Assembly (NCBI GenBank): GCA_001898035.1
Contig: MKRX01000003.1
Coordinates: 55,261 to 119,260, forward strand
DNA length: 64,000 nt
Source: Armatimonadetes bacterium 55-13
Lineage (GTDB): Bacteria > Armatimonadota > Fimbriimonadia > Fimbriimonadales > Fimbriimonadaceae
Direction: 5' to 3'
Shown here piece by piece: positions 9,672-21,563 of this stretch; position 1 is the first letter of the stretch, and every line of letters starts with the position of its first letter. The notes below the pieces were generated by a model that was given only the letters and a program-made list of their open reading frames with translations, searched no databases and had not been told where the DNA came from. A program made the translations under genes and the position numbers.

Positions 9672-10952
9672 ATGATTAAAGGTTCCGCTGAAAATGAAGA
9701 CGACGAACAGCGGCAAGAACAAGAAGACGGTTTACAGGTAGAAACGAATAAGTTAAAGCGAGTCTTTCGCCACCGAGATTTTCGCCTCCTGTGGACGGGG
9801 GCGTTTTTTTCGTTCATTGGCAGCTGGATCCAAAATATCGCTGAGGGCTACCTGGTCTATCAGCTCACTAAAAGTGAGTACCTGCTCGGCCTCGTTTCCT
9901 TCTTCGGAATGCTCCCCGTCACCCTATTTGGCCTCTTTGCGGGAAGCTTAACCGATACTCTTAACAAACGTGTTCTCCTCGTCATCACACAATCAGTGTT
10001 TGCACTGAGCGCCTGCTTTCTGGCGGCGGCTACTTACTTTGGATTTGTCCAATATTGGCACATTGTAGTTGTAGCTCTAATTGTTGGAACGATGGGGGCT
10101 CTGGACATGCCTACCCGGCAATCCATCATCAGCCGAGTCGTTCCCAAAGAAGATCTACCGGTCGCCATTCCCATCAACGCGCTTACCTTCAATATGGCGC
10201 GCCTAGTTGGTCCCGCCGTGGGCGGTGTTTTGCTGGCTCTCTTTGGGCCGGCGGTGTGTTATTTTGTCAACGGCTTGAGCTTCTTCGCATTGATCTTCGC
10301 GGGGCTGGCAATCCGAGCCGACCTCAAGGCTACGGCCCGTGAGCCACAGCCTCTTAAGGATCTGATCTTTGAAGGCTTTCTTTATACAATCCGAGAACTT
10401 AGGCTACGGACTATTTTTGTCCTGGAGGCTAGCGTGGCGATCTTTGGGCTCTTCTATCTCTCCCAAATCCCGGCCATCGCTGACAAGCTGTTTCATCTTC
10501 CCAAAACTGGGCTTTGGGTCTCCTATCTCTCGGTCGGGATAGGATCCGTATCGGCACTTGTGACCGTTACGACACTTGCTGAAAAGCCGGTAAAGGCAAC
10601 CTTGCTTCGCCTGGCGATTTCGATCATTGCGTTATCCCTCCTTTCACTCTCCTTCACGCAAAATGTCGTGCTGGGATATGTCGTATTTGCATGCCTCGGA
10701 TTTGCGTCAGTGATGGTGTTCAACACGTGCAACACTCTTTTTCAACTCCTATCCCCCGAGCGACTCAGAGGACGAGTGTTGTCCATGCACGTTTGGGCGG
10801 TCTCCGGTTTGGGACCTTTTGGAGTGTGGGGCTTTGGCTTCTTTGCCGAGAAATATGGTCTGCGAACCGCTTTTCAGTTAGCGGGAGGAATTCTCGTTCT
10901 AGCAGCGGCATTTGCTTGGGCTTATCGCAAGGGCCTTGCAGGAGTGAGATAG
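9672..10952 (+). CDS. MFS transporter (MFS_3 / EntS-like)
   Basis: About 426 residues with 10-12 hydrophobic helices. After a charged N-terminus (GSAENEDDEQRQEQEDG) comes RHRDFRLLWTGAFFSFIGSW, characteristic of the MFS_3 group of drug, siderophore or lipid exporters. SLTDTLNKRVLL is the loop 2-3 motif A equivalent and DMPTRQS a further group signature. The ATG at 9672 follows AT-rich sequence with several TATA-like boxes and no Shine-Dalgarno site. It is divergent from the glycosyltransferase; substrate unknown. Confidence 0.85.
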   Translation: MIKGSAENEDDEQRQEQEDGLQVETNKLKRVFRHRDFRLLWTGAFFSFIGSWIQNIAEGYLVYQLTKSEYLLGLVSFFGMLPVTLFGLFAGSLTDTLNKRVLLVITQSVFALSACFLAAATYFGFVQYWHIVVVALIVGTMGALDMPTRQSIISRVVPKEDLPVAIPINALTFNMARLVGPAVGGVLLALFGPAVCYFVNGLSFFALIFAGLAIRADLKATAREPQPLKDLIFEGFLYTIRELRLRTIFVLEASVAIFGLFYLSQIPAIADKLFHLPKTGLWVSYLSVGIGSVSALVTVTTLAEKPVKATLLRLAISIIALSLLSLSFTQNVVLGYVVFACLGFASVMVFNTCNTLFQLLSPERLRGRVLSMHVWAVSGLGPFGVWGFGFFAEKYGLRTAFQLAGGILVLAAAFAWAYRKGLAGVR

Positions 10953-10973
10953 GGGAGGGCACTCTGCCCTCCC
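10953..10973. terminator. Bidirectional hairpin
   Basis: GGGAGGGC (10953-10960) pairs with GCCCTCCC (10966-10973) around a 5-base loop, between the convergent MFS and lipoprotein genes. No long T run follows. Confidence 0.55.
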
Positions 10974-10982
10974 GGTAGGTTG

Positions 10983-12389
10983 CTAGTTATTCTCTAGCTT
11001 GCACTTCTTAGCCATAAGCACCGTCCCGTCCCAATGCCCTTCCACCTCAGCCAACCGACCCGAGAGTTCAGTGAGAGCTCCAAAGAACTGCTCAGCGGTA
11101 ATGGAGTTGCCTCCAGTCTGCCCCCGATAGCTGGTGTCCTCGGTCACATGAACCTGAATTACCGTACCAGGAGCCACGTTTAGTCCGGAAAACTCCGTAG
11201 CGACAACATTAAACGTCCCCGCACCGAAGTTCGGAAGGGAAGTGGCTCCGGTGATTTCCGCATTGTCTTCATGTCCACCGCCGCCTTGGCCGTCCTCCTT
11301 TTCTATCTTCACTTTGGTCGCACTCAGCGTATTTGTTCCCGCGTCGTACTGCCCCTCGACTTCAACATAGCCTCCTTCTGTCAAGGCGACAAAGAACTCT
11401 TCCTCACTCACAATGGCTCCCGAATGAATTCGGAACGTGGCGCCCGACGTTGTTACGTGAACGGGATCGCCTGCTGGAACAAAATCGTCCGCCTCAATAA
11501 TGGACAGGTCAAAATTTCCAGATCCGGAGTCGATGGCGCTTGCGGTTCCGAAGGCTTCATCGTGGGACCCAGGCGCCGCATTGCCGGTAATCTTCACGCG
11601 TTCGGCGTTCAATCGAGTTGTTGTTGGGTCGAATGCGCCCCTCACTACGACATGCTGGCCATTGGCCAGAACCGGGTTCCCGGTTCCACCTGAACGGTGA
11701 ATTTGGGTATCGAGCGAACATTGGACAACAATGCTTCGGCCTTCTTTCGTTAGTTTAAATGACTGATTGGGCGCGACCCCAGACAGATCACTAACCGAAC
11801 CCGGATAGTTCGATCTCTCATGCCGTGATTCGTCGTTCAGAGAATTGTCATCGAAGATTGAGCCGATGGATGCGGTGACTTCTGTTCCATTATCGGTCCA
11901 ATTTGAGAGATCAAAGTCGATGACGAGATCGTCGGTTCCGCTCCCAAAAGTGCGGGCAGAGAAACTGCTTGTCAGGGTCTTCTGACCCGAACTTGCCCCG
12001 GCAAAGATCCGGTTGAGACCTGTCGTTGCGCCAGTGGGATAGAGAACCAAGTTCTCGTCCAAAGTTACGTTGATTGAATTGTATTGGCCACTCAACCCGT
12101 CGTCCATCGAGATGAACTGAAATCGACGGCCAGTTCCATCTCGAAGGGTTTTCAGGTCCACTACTTCCCCACTAGAACTTGTGAAGACAACGGAGTTTCC
12201 ACCTCCAACCTTGCCAACCGAGATCGCCTTGATGGTTACCCACACATGGTCATAACCGTTATTCAGATCATCGGTGATGTAAATTGCTGCGCTGCTGGAG
12301 GATGTACTTCCACCTCCCCCACCTCCGCATCCAGCAAATGCCAAGGCAGCTACAACCAAGTAGGCAATTCTAAGTAAACACTTCATCAT
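10983..12389 (-). CDS. Secreted lipoprotein with DUF4382-like and DUF5666-like domains
   Basis: A 468-residue exported lipoprotein. The signal peptide ends in the lipobox LAFAGC followed by a Gly run and Ser linker. The first domain (about 30-190) with AAIYITDDLNNGYDHVWVTI resembles DUF4382. The remainder has about three repeats of roughly 80 residues in which a Thr-rich strand precedes VEVEGQYDAGTNTLSATKVK-like segments, as in DUF5666. These families are surface proteins of unknown role. It is flanked by a convergent hairpin and a divergent heat-shock promoter. Confidence 0.75.
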   Translation of the reverse strand: MMKCLLRIAYLVVAALAFAGCGGGGGGSTSSSSAAIYITDDLNNGYDHVWVTIKAISVGKVGGGNSVVFTSSSGEVVDLKTLRDGTGRRFQFISMDDGLSGQYNSINVTLDENLVLYPTGATTGLNRIFAGASSGQKTLTSSFSARTFGSGTDDLVIDFDLSNWTDNGTEVTASIGSIFDDNSLNDESRHERSNYPGSVSDLSGVAPNQSFKLTKEGRSIVVQCSLDTQIHRSGGTGNPVLANGQHVVVRGAFDPTTTRLNAERVKITGNAAPGSHDEAFGTASAIDSGSGNFDLSIIEADDFVPAGDPVHVTTSGATFRIHSGAIVSEEEFFVALTEGGYVEVEGQYDAGTNTLSATKVKIEKEDGQGGGGHEDNAEITGATSLPNFGAGTFNVVATEFSGLNVAPGTVIQVHVTEDTSYRGQTGGNSITAEQFFGALTELSGRLAEVEGHWDGTVLMAKKCKLENN

Positions 12390-12534
12390 TCAATTCCCCA
12401 ATTTGCCTGACCGCCTTCGAGAGGCTGGCCATGGTCCGCGCGTAGGCGCTTAACTGGTTAAATACTGCGTGTTTCGCTCGATTGTTCGCCTAATCGTCTT
12501 TGAAAAACGCCCAGCATCTCTCGCAGGCGATTGG

Positions 12535-12540
12535 TAAACT
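12535..12540 (+). promoter_or_regulatory. -10 box for leaderless hsp20-lon transcript
   Basis: TAAACT ends six bases before the ATG of the hsp20 gene, with no Shine-Dalgarno sequence. Transcription would start at or next to the A of the start codon. Confidence 0.55.
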
Positions 12541-12546
12541 CCCACT

Positions 12547-12998
12547 ATGCCGCGTCGCGACGTCGATGAATGGCTGTGGCAAGTTGGGAACGAGCTACAG
12601 CGGTTGAGTGAAGAAATGGTCCGAACCCGACCCGCGATGGCGAGCGGCAAGGGCTGGGAACCTCGGGTTGACGTACTGGAAGATGCCAGCCGAATCCTCG
12701 TGAAAGCCGAGATCGCCGGTGTACGTGGCGAAGACATTAGCCTGCTCTACATTCCCGAGCGACACAGTCTTTTGATCCGTGGACAGCGCAACGACGACCG
12801 AGACACCGTAGTAGATAGGACTGGCTTTTACCAGTTGGAGATTTACTACGGAGAGTTTCAACGCGAGGTCCGGCTACCCGATATCCCGGTCATTGTTGAC
12901 CAAATGCGTGCGCAGTATCGAAATGGATTTCTGCTCGTCATGTTGCCCAAGCAAGAACGGGTTGTCGTCACAAAAACGATTACCATCAAGAAGTCTTA

Positions 12999-12999
<1 letters not shown>
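12547..12999 (+). CDS. Hsp20 / alpha-crystallin small heat shock protein
   Basis: An ATP-independent holdase of 150 residues. The alpha-crystallin domain spans about residues 35-140: RVDVLEDASRILVKAEIAGV at its start, SLLIRGQR, FQREVRLPD and the A-x-NGFL-like YRNGFLLVMLPK near its end. The C-terminal IXI-type motif may be TITIKK. The stop overlaps the ATG of lon (TAATG), linking holdase and protease in one heat-shock operon. No CIRCE element is visible upstream. Confidence 0.92.
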
Positions 13000-15434
<2,435 letters not shown>

Positions 15435-15438
15435 CGAA

Positions 15439-16026
15439 ATGGCCCTTGAAACGCCGCTAGGAGGACGTTTTCTAAAAGAGGGCCGGATCCTCTTCTTTGG
15501 CCCGCCGCCCTGGTACCTGCAATTGATGTGGGGCACTTTGGCGGTGGGTGGCGCTTCCATTCTTTGGGGAACAATCTCCGTAGCGCGCGGGACAGGAGAT
15601 CCGGTCTATTTTGGCTGGGTGGGCTTGATGCTTCTCTTTGCCGGATGCTGGGCGTTCGGCTCGCTTCAGAGGATCACCTTTGATATGCGAACGAAAACGT
15701 ATCGACGGTGGCACGGTCCGGGATTCCTACCTCGACTTTACACGGGGTCTCTGGAAAATCTCCATTCGATGACTCTCATGGCTGAGCAACGGATGATGCC
15801 TAATGGCCGGTATGTCACATACCGCCTCGTGCTGCACTGGAAGAATCCGCGGGAGCCTTTGATGGTAGTTCAACAAGTCACGGCGCCACTGCCCGCTGGC
15901 GCGCCTTTAAACGCATCCGTACAAGGAATTGGGGCGGCGGGATGGGAGTATGCCAAGGCACTGGGGATTGGTTGGCAGGACATTTCTCACACCCACCAAC
16001 CATGCCCCGTCTCCGTTTTTGCCTAA
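15439..16026 (+). CDS. Hypothetical membrane protein
   Basis: A 195-residue protein with two hydrophobic helices (about 30-75) and a soluble C-terminal part with beta-strand character (TKTYRRWHGPGFL, then GRYVTYRLVLHWK). It follows lon by four bases and overlaps the convergent mgtE gene at the stops. The layout recalls PH-like or DUF-type membrane proteins, but I do not recognise a family. Confidence 0.7.
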   Translation: MALETPLGGRFLKEGRILFFGPPPWYLQLMWGTLAVGGASILWGTISVARGTGDPVYFGWVGLMLLFAGCWAFGSLQRITFDMRTKTYRRWHGPGFLPRLYTGSLENLHSMTLMAEQRMMPNGRYVTYRLVLHWKNPREPLMVVQQVTAPLPAGAPLNASVQGIGAAGWEYAKALGIGWQDISHTHQPCPVSVFA

Positions 16027-17411
16027 GTTCCAAGATGGCCGAGCACATGCTTGGCGATTTCGAAGTAAATGATCAAGCCTGTGGCATCGACAAAGGTCGA
16101 GATGAACGGTGCGCTCATGACGGCCGGGTCCAAACCAAAGCGCTTGGCGGTGATGGGAAGGAGACTGCCAACGCTGGTCGACCAAATGATAATGGCGGGC
16201 AGAGCCGCCCCCACGACCAAACTCAGATCCAGCGGAGCTCCCCAACCTAAGATCGGAACATTTACGAATGCCCGTAAGAAGCCAACGACGCCCAAGATAG
16301 TGCCCGAAATGAGCGCAGTCGCGATCTCTCGGCGCGTGACTCTCCACCAGTCAGTTGGCCGCACCTCACCTAGGGCGAGGGCACGCGTGATCGTGGTGGT
16401 GACCTGCGAACCACTGTTTCCTCCCGCACCGATGAGAAGGGGGATGAAGAAAGCCAAGGGATTCATATGGAGGTCGTCTCCGCCCTGGCCATAGTAACGA
16501 AGCACATTTCCGGTGAGGCTCTCCGCAACAAAGAGGCCGAGCAGCCACGGGACACGTCGTTTCACCAACTGCCATACACTTAAGGAGAGATAGGCCTCGG
16601 CGTCGCCCGAAACGGCGCCCATCTTGAGGACGTCTTCCGTGTCCTCTTCTCGGATAACGGTTTGCGCGTCATCACCCGTGAAGAGGCCCACCATCCTTCC
16701 GCGCCTATCCAGAACGGGCAAGGCATAGAAGCCGTAGCGAGCCATGCGGCGGGCAGCTTCTTCTGCCAGTTCAAATGCTTCGCATGTGACTGGCTCCTGA
16801 TTCATGAGCTCGCCAGCCTTCTGGTCCGGAAGCGCTCGAATCGCTCGACGCAAGCTAAATACACCCAGCAGGTGACTGTGCTGATCGAGCACATAGATAT
16901 CGTTGACCGTCTCGTACTTCTCTTCCGAAGATAGGCGGATGTCCTTCAGGACTTCGGCCATGGTCGTGTCGGGACTGACTTCGAAGAACTGCTCGGTCAT
17001 GATTCGACCAACAGCGTCTTCGGGATACTCCATCAATCGACGGATTTCGAGAGCGTCTTCGGCGGGAATGATCTCAAGGAGGGCATCGAAACGCTCGGGA
17101 CCTAGTTCTTCTCGAAGGTCCAACGCGTCGTCCATCGGAAGGATGTCCAAGTAGTGGGCCAGAGTCGTATCGGGAAGTTCCCGAATATAGGCGCGCGCTG
17201 TTTCCGTTGGCAGTTCAACGAGGATGTATCCGGCTTGCTCTGCGTCCAATGACTTGAGGACGACGAGGCCCTCGTCCAGGTCCAAACGTACAAGCGCATC
17301 GGCCAGATCTTCCGGTCGTTCGTCCGAGAGCTGTTCGCGAATCAGCGCTCCGTTTTGTGAGCGCGAAAGCGACTCTAGCTGCTCGATGAATGTTTGATCA
17401 TCGCTTCGCAT
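16023..17411 (-). CDS. mgtE: Magnesium transporter MgtE
   Basis: A homodimeric Mg2+ channel of the inner membrane. The MgtE N domain (about 1-130) has repeated DLADALVRLDLDE-type helices; a CBS pair follows (MTEQFFEVSPDTTMAEVL; NQEPVTCEAFELAEEAAR); then five transmembrane helices with GAGGNSGSQ, the conserved pore-lining motif. ATG 17411 is chosen because GGAG lies nine bases upstream; an upstream ATG in frame adds eleven residues without support. Regulation is partly intrinsic: CBS and N domains sense cytosolic Mg2+. Confidence 0.95.
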   Translation of the reverse strand: MRSDDQTFIEQLESLSRSQNGALIREQLSDERPEDLADALVRLDLDEGLVVLKSLDAEQAGYILVELPTETARAYIRELPDTTLAHYLDILPMDDALDLREELGPERFDALLEIIPAEDALEIRRLMEYPEDAVGRIMTEQFFEVSPDTTMAEVLKDIRLSSEEKYETVNDIYVLDQHSHLLGVFSLRRAIRALPDQKAGELMNQEPVTCEAFELAEEAARRMARYGFYALPVLDRRGRMVGLFTGDDAQTVIREEDTEDVLKMGAVSGDAEAYLSLSVWQLVKRRVPWLLGLFVAESLTGNVLRYYGQGGDDLHMNPLAFFIPLLIGAGGNSGSQVTTTITRALALGEVRPTDWWRVTRREIATALISGTILGVVGFLRAFVNVPILGWGAPLDLSLVVGAALPAIIIWSTSVGSLLPITAKRFGLDPAVMSAPFISTFVDATGLIIYFEIAKHVLGHLGT

Positions 17412-17745
17412 GGCGGCAGTCTCCTTAGTGTTTCTAGGGCGCATCTTGCAGGGACCCTAGAGCCTTGCGCCGCCGCACGTCATGTGAGACGGCCCCTTAA
17501 CGTTTGGGAATGTCCATCTTGTGTAGGTGGGATAGTTTCACGGGCAAGTCAACGCCGGGGAAACCACCCCTATTGTGATGGTCGGCGTCAAAGAATGTCA
17601 ACAGCGGTCGTTTTTTGTCCCAAATTTGATTCAACTGCGGGAAAACCTGGCTCGAATCGAGCGATTTTCTGAACGGATTCGCATAAATCGCCGTTTTTCA
17701 TTGAAAATCGTGCGTTATCTCGTTCAACGGTATCATCAACAGTGC
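17412..17745. other. Intergenic region between mgtE and tilS with hairpins
   Basis: About 330 bases hold both divergent leaders. There is an inverted repeat CTAGGG...CCCTAG in the mgtE leader, and on the plus strand an AACGCCG...CGGCGTC stem (about 17550-17590) enclosing a GGGG-AAACCA-CCCC hairpin. A frame open upstream of tilS (from 17575) is not needed for that protein. I found no match to the M-box consensus by eye. Confidence 0.4.
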
Positions 17746-19161
17746 ATGTACGAGGCCTTTGTCGATCACCTCAACCAGTCTCAACTCATCCCAACCGGCG
17801 CTCGTGTTCTTGTGGGTTATAGCGGCGGGGCAGATTCGACCTGTCTGGTTCACCTCATGCATCGTGCCGGGTTAGATTTCGTCGCCGGTCATTTACACCA
17901 CGGTCAACGCGAGGAGGCCGATAAAGAGCTGGCTCTCTGCGAAGCCTTTTGTCGAGATATCGACGTTCCTTTCGCCTCGGGTCGTGCCGACGTTCCTCGG
18001 ATCGCGGCGGATCTCAAAATCGGATTAGAAGAGGCCGGTCGGCATGCTAGATACTCTTTCTTCAATCAGGTGTCATTTGGCCTGCACTGCAATCTCATCG
18101 CAACCGCCCACACGCGTACCGACAACGTTGAGACGACCATTCTCCATCTGGCGAGGGGTACTGGGATGAGCGGCTTGGCAGGCATTTCCTCCAAACGAGA
18201 CAACATCGTTCGCCCGATTCTTCCGTTCAGTCGCGAGGAAACACGTGCATATTGCGATGAGCATGGCCTTTGGTATCACGATGATCCTGCCAACGAAGAC
18301 TTTGCCTTCTCGCGCGCTCGGGTTCGGCATCGCATCCTTCCCGAGCTTCGATCGATCAATCCTGGTGTCGAACAGGCCATCGCAAGACTTTCCGAGATAA
18401 TCGACGAAGAAGATCGATTTCTCAATGGCATGGCAGCTGCCGCGCTCGAACAAAGCGAACTTGACACCAACGGGGCTCTGAGTTTCTTGACCGAGGATTG
18501 CGAAGCTTCCTTTGACCGAAGTCGACTCGCTTCGTTGCCTCCGGTCCTTTTCCGCAGAGCCGTTCGGCTTGCCGTTCAGGCGTTGGGAGCCGGTTTGTCT
18601 CGCGAACAGACTCTCCTTGTTGAATCTGGCGTTATCTCGACAGAAAAAGGATCGCTAACGGCTGAAGGTGGCGAGGTGGTCGTCGAATGGAACCCGCAAT
18701 CGATCACGGTTCGACAACTCCAGCCAACTGAACCCTTTCGATATTCACTCACCCTTCCTGGCGAAACCATCAGTGAGGAATTCGGATGGCAATTTACCGC
18801 TTTCGATGGAAGTGCCGAGGGAACGATCCAGAGGAGAAACTCTCTGGAAGTTTGTCTTCCCGCAGCAGCGGTTAAGGGATCTCTCTACTTCCGATCCGCC
18901 GTCCAAGGAGATACGATGCGGCCTCTTGGATTCGACGGCAGTCGTAAGCTTTCCGACCTATTTGGTGAAGCAAAGCTATCAGCCGCCGCGCGAGTACGAT
19001 TGCCAATCGTATGTGACATGATAGGGCCTATCTGGGCCCCAGGAATTTGCTTGGACCAAAGAATGAAGCTAACTGGACTTGAGGAACGTGCGATTATTTT
19101 GAGGTTCGGTCAGGTTCGACAGGACCCAAGCCATAATATGGAAACGGGCGTGCGCGCGTGA
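17746..19161 (+). CDS. tilS: tRNA(Ile)-lysidine synthetase
   Basis: Modifies C34 of the CAU-anticodon tRNA-Ile to lysidine, making it read AUA; essential in most bacteria. The PP-loop is VGYSGGADST (residues about 23-32), followed by AGHLHHGQR and ATAHTRTDNVETTILHLARG. The C-terminal TilS substrate-binding domains include DTMRPLGFDGSRKLSDLF. Start ATG 17746 (MYEAFVDHL) places the P-loop at the usual distance; upstream in-frame codons look like leader. A TATCAT box lies nine bases before it. ftsH follows 45 bases later, the common tilS-ftsH order. Confidence 0.92.
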   Translation: MYEAFVDHLNQSQLIPTGARVLVGYSGGADSTCLVHLMHRAGLDFVAGHLHHGQREEADKELALCEAFCRDIDVPFASGRADVPRIAADLKIGLEEAGRHARYSFFNQVSFGLHCNLIATAHTRTDNVETTILHLARGTGMSGLAGISSKRDNIVRPILPFSREETRAYCDEHGLWYHDDPANEDFAFSRARVRHRILPELRSINPGVEQAIARLSEIIDEEDRFLNGMAAAALEQSELDTNGALSFLTEDCEASFDRSRLASLPPVLFRRAVRLAVQALGAGLSREQTLLVESGVISTEKGSLTAEGGEVVVEWNPQSITVRQLQPTEPFRYSLTLPGETISEEFGWQFTAFDGSAEGTIQRRNSLEVCLPAAAVKGSLYFRSAVQGDTMRPLGFDGSRKLSDLFGEAKLSAAARVRLPIVCDMIGPIWAPGICLDQRMKLTGLEERAIILRFGQVRQDPSHNMETGVRA

Positions 19162-19206
19162 ACGTACCCTAAAGGACAGGGTCAGCAATGATCCGTCGGT
19201 GACAAT

Positions 19207-21144
19207 TTGAGTAAAGCAGCAAGAACATTTCTCGCCTTGGTTGTAACGGTCGTTGTATTGATCGGCGCCATGCAGTTGTTCTCGGATCCTCGAGCGCTGT
19301 TGGGTCCGAGTGAACAGCCTGTCATGCTAAGCATGTCAGAGGTTATAGCGGACGCCCGCGAAGCAAAACTTGGCGACAGCACATGGTCGCAGGATGTGAT
19401 TCGAGGAACGATCAAGGAGAACGGAAAGAAGTACGAGGCCAGGGTCGTTGATTCCGATGCACAGGCCGCACAAACGATTTGGGATGCTTTTGCCTCGCGT
19501 GGCATCAAGCTGGAAAAAGAGAAGCCGCCCGCAATCAATAACATCCTGAGCATTCTGTCGGTTATTGCGTTTCCGTTGATGATCGGTTTGATGATCTGGT
19601 TCTTGGTGTTGCGACCGGCTCAGATGGGCGGTAACCAAGCCCTGAACTTTGGACGTAGCAAAGCCAAGCGAGTCGGTGAGTCTGGACCTAAGATTACGTT
19701 TGACGATGTCGCAGGCATTGATGAAGCCAAACAAGAACTCTTCGAGATCGTTGATTTCTTGAAGAACACCAAGAAATATGCCGCTCTGGGGGCGAAGATT
19801 CCCAAAGGCATCCTGCTTACCGGCCCTCCCGGCGTAGGTAAGACCCACCTCGCTCGTGCGATTGCAGGTGAAGCTGGCGTCCCATTCTTCCACATTAGCG
19901 GTTCTGACTTCGTCGAAATGTTTGTGGGCGTCGGCGCGGCGCGCGTGCGCGATCTCTTTGAGACGGCAAAGGCGCATCGTCCTTCTTTGATCTTCATCGA
20001 TGAAATCGATGCCGTCGGTCGTCAGCGAGGCGCAGGTCTCGGCGGCGGACACGATGAGCGAGAACAGACGTTGAACCAGATGCTCGTTGAGATGGACGGT
20101 TTCGACCCGAATTCCGGCGTCATCATGATCGCCGCGACCAACCGGCCCGACGTATTGGACCCAGCCCTGCTGCGTCCCGGTCGCTTCGACCGCCAGATCG
20201 TCGTCGATTCGCCCGATCAGCCTGGCCGACTCTCCATCTTGAAGATTCATGCCAAGGGCAAGCCCTTTGAGTCCAACATCAACATGGAGACGCTGGCGAA
20301 ACGAACCCCTGGGTTCACGGGCGCCGACTTGGCGAATATGCTCAACGAGGGAGCGCTTCTTGCCGCTCGACGCGGACACGCAAAGATTCAGCAGGAAGAC
20401 CTCGATGAAGCCCTTGATCGCGTGATTGCGGGTCCGCAGCGAAAAAGCCGCATCATGGATGGCAAAGAACGCGAAGTGATTGCCTATCACGAAGCCGGAC
20501 ACGCAGTCATTGGTGAGCTTTTGGAGAATTGCGATCCCGTCCACAAGGTCACGATTTTGCCTCGCGGTATGTCGCTTGGTTCCACTTGGCACGTACCTGA
20601 AGCTGATAAGTTCTTGGTGAGCCGCGAAGAGCTTGAGGACGACATCACCGCCCTCTTAGGAGGTCGCGTGGCCGAGGAATCGGTCTATAGCAAAGTCTGG
20701 ACGGGTGCTTCGAACGACCTTGAGCGGGTCACCCGAATTGCAAGAGCGATGGTATGCGAATACGGTATGAGCGAGAAGCTCGGCACGCTGGCCCTTGGTC
20801 GACGCAGCCACAATCCGTTTCTGGGTCGCGACTATCACGATGAGCGTAACTACTCCGAAGACGTCGCCAAGATGATCGATGAGGAAGTGCGCGAGATCGT
20901 GGACCGATGTCACCGGCGAGCCACGGATATCTTGTTGGAGCATCGTCATCAATTGGATGCGGTTGTCCATGCGCTTCTTGAACGAGAGACGCTCACTCGA
21001 GAAGAGTTCCTTGCCGTCATGGAAGGAAAACCTTTGCCCGAAGTAGTGGAGAATCCGCCCAACGATGGGGGACACGCAGCCGACGATAAGGAGTCGGAAA
21101 AGTCTCGCAAACCTAACGTTGCTCCTCGATTCGAGCCAGCTTAA
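19207..21144 (+). CDS. ftsH: ATP-dependent zinc metalloprotease FtsH
   Basis: Membrane-anchored AAA+ protease of 645 residues that degrades misassembled membrane proteins and some regulators. Two transmembrane helices (about 5-22 and 112-132) bracket the periplasmic domain. Walker A is GPPGVGKTH (about 205-213), Walker B LIFIDEID, the second region of homology ends RPGRFDRQ, and the zinc site is HEAGH (about 428). Start is TTG 19207 with GGTGAC just upstream. The C-terminal tail is acidic and basic mixed ([11 protein letters not shown]). Confidence 0.97.
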   Translation: MSKAARTFLALVVTVVVLIGAMQLFSDPRALLGPSEQPVMLSMSEVIADAREAKLGDSTWSQDVIRGTIKENGKKYEARVVDSDAQAAQTIWDAFASRGIKLEKEKPPAINNILSILSVIAFPLMIGLMIWFLVLRPAQMGGNQALNFGRSKAKRVGESGPKITFDDVAGIDEAKQELFEIVDFLKNTKKYAALGAKIPKGILLTGPPGVGKTHLARAIAGEAGVPFFHISGSDFVEMFVGVGAARVRDLFETAKAHRPSLIFIDEIDAVGRQRGAGLGGGHDEREQTLNQMLVEMDGFDPNSGVIMIAATNRPDVLDPALLRPGRFDRQIVVDSPDQPGRLSILKIHAKGKPFESNINMETLAKRTPGFTGADLANMLNEGALLAARRGHAKIQQEDLDEALDRVIAGPQRKSRIMDGKEREVIAYHEAGHAVIGELLENCDPVHKVTILPRGMSLGSTWHVPEADKFLVSREELEDDITALLGGRVAEESVYSKVWTGASNDLERVTRIARAMVCEYGMSEKLGTLALGRRSHNPFLGRDYHDERNYSEDVAKMIDEEVREIVDRCHRRATDILLEHRHQLDAVVHALLERETLTREEFLAVMEGKPLPEVVENPPNDGGHAADDKESEKSRKPNVAPRFEPA

Positions 21145-21218
21145 ACGGTCTACGGATGTTGAATTGCCAGAACGTGTGATATACTCACCGCTCTGGCAAT
21201 GATGCCAATTTGGTCTCC

Positions 21219-21563
21219 ATGAACGAAGAAGAGATCTATCAAAAAGGATTCACCTATCGCTGCAACGGTCAATACCCCGAGGCGATGGCGGAATTTCAAA
21301 AGGTTCTCGCCCTGAATCCGAATCACGTCAATGCACGCCTCCAGATCGGGCTCGTGCACGGCTTCTTGGGCGATTTTGATGCCTCTCTCGCCGCCCTCCA
21401 GTCGCTCAGTACACAGCACCCCAATAATTTGGATGTTCGATACGAACTGGCGATGACGCAGATGATGTTGGGCATGTTTGAAGAAGGCTGCGCCAACATC
21501 CGCTACGTGCTGGCAATGGACCCAACGCACGAGAAGGCGCTTCAACAGGCCGCCTACTGTTAA
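21219..21563 (+). CDS. TPR-repeat protein
   Basis: About 114 residues made of three tetratricopeptide repeats: YQKGFTYRCNGQYPEAMAEF, VNARLQIGLVHGFLGDFDAS and DVRYELAMTQMMLGMFEEG. It has no signal peptide or catalytic domain, so it is a cytosolic scaffold of unknown partner. ATG 21219 is preferred to the GTG three codons earlier. It is convergent with the next gene and ends one base before it. Confidence 0.75.
   Translation: MNEEEIYQKGFTYRCNGQYPEAMAEFQKVLALNPNHVNARLQIGLVHGFLGDFDASLAALQSLSTQHPNNLDVRYELAMTQMMLGMFEEGCANIRYVLAMDPTHEKALQQAAYC

Noticed and set aside
17412..17600. M-box magnesium riboswitch before mgtE
   Set aside because: Conserved M-box sequence blocks could not be found by eye.
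19336..20592. Long open frame (418 codons) on the minus strand
   Set aside because: It is antisense to ftsH, which has full motifs; codon bias alone keeps this frame open.
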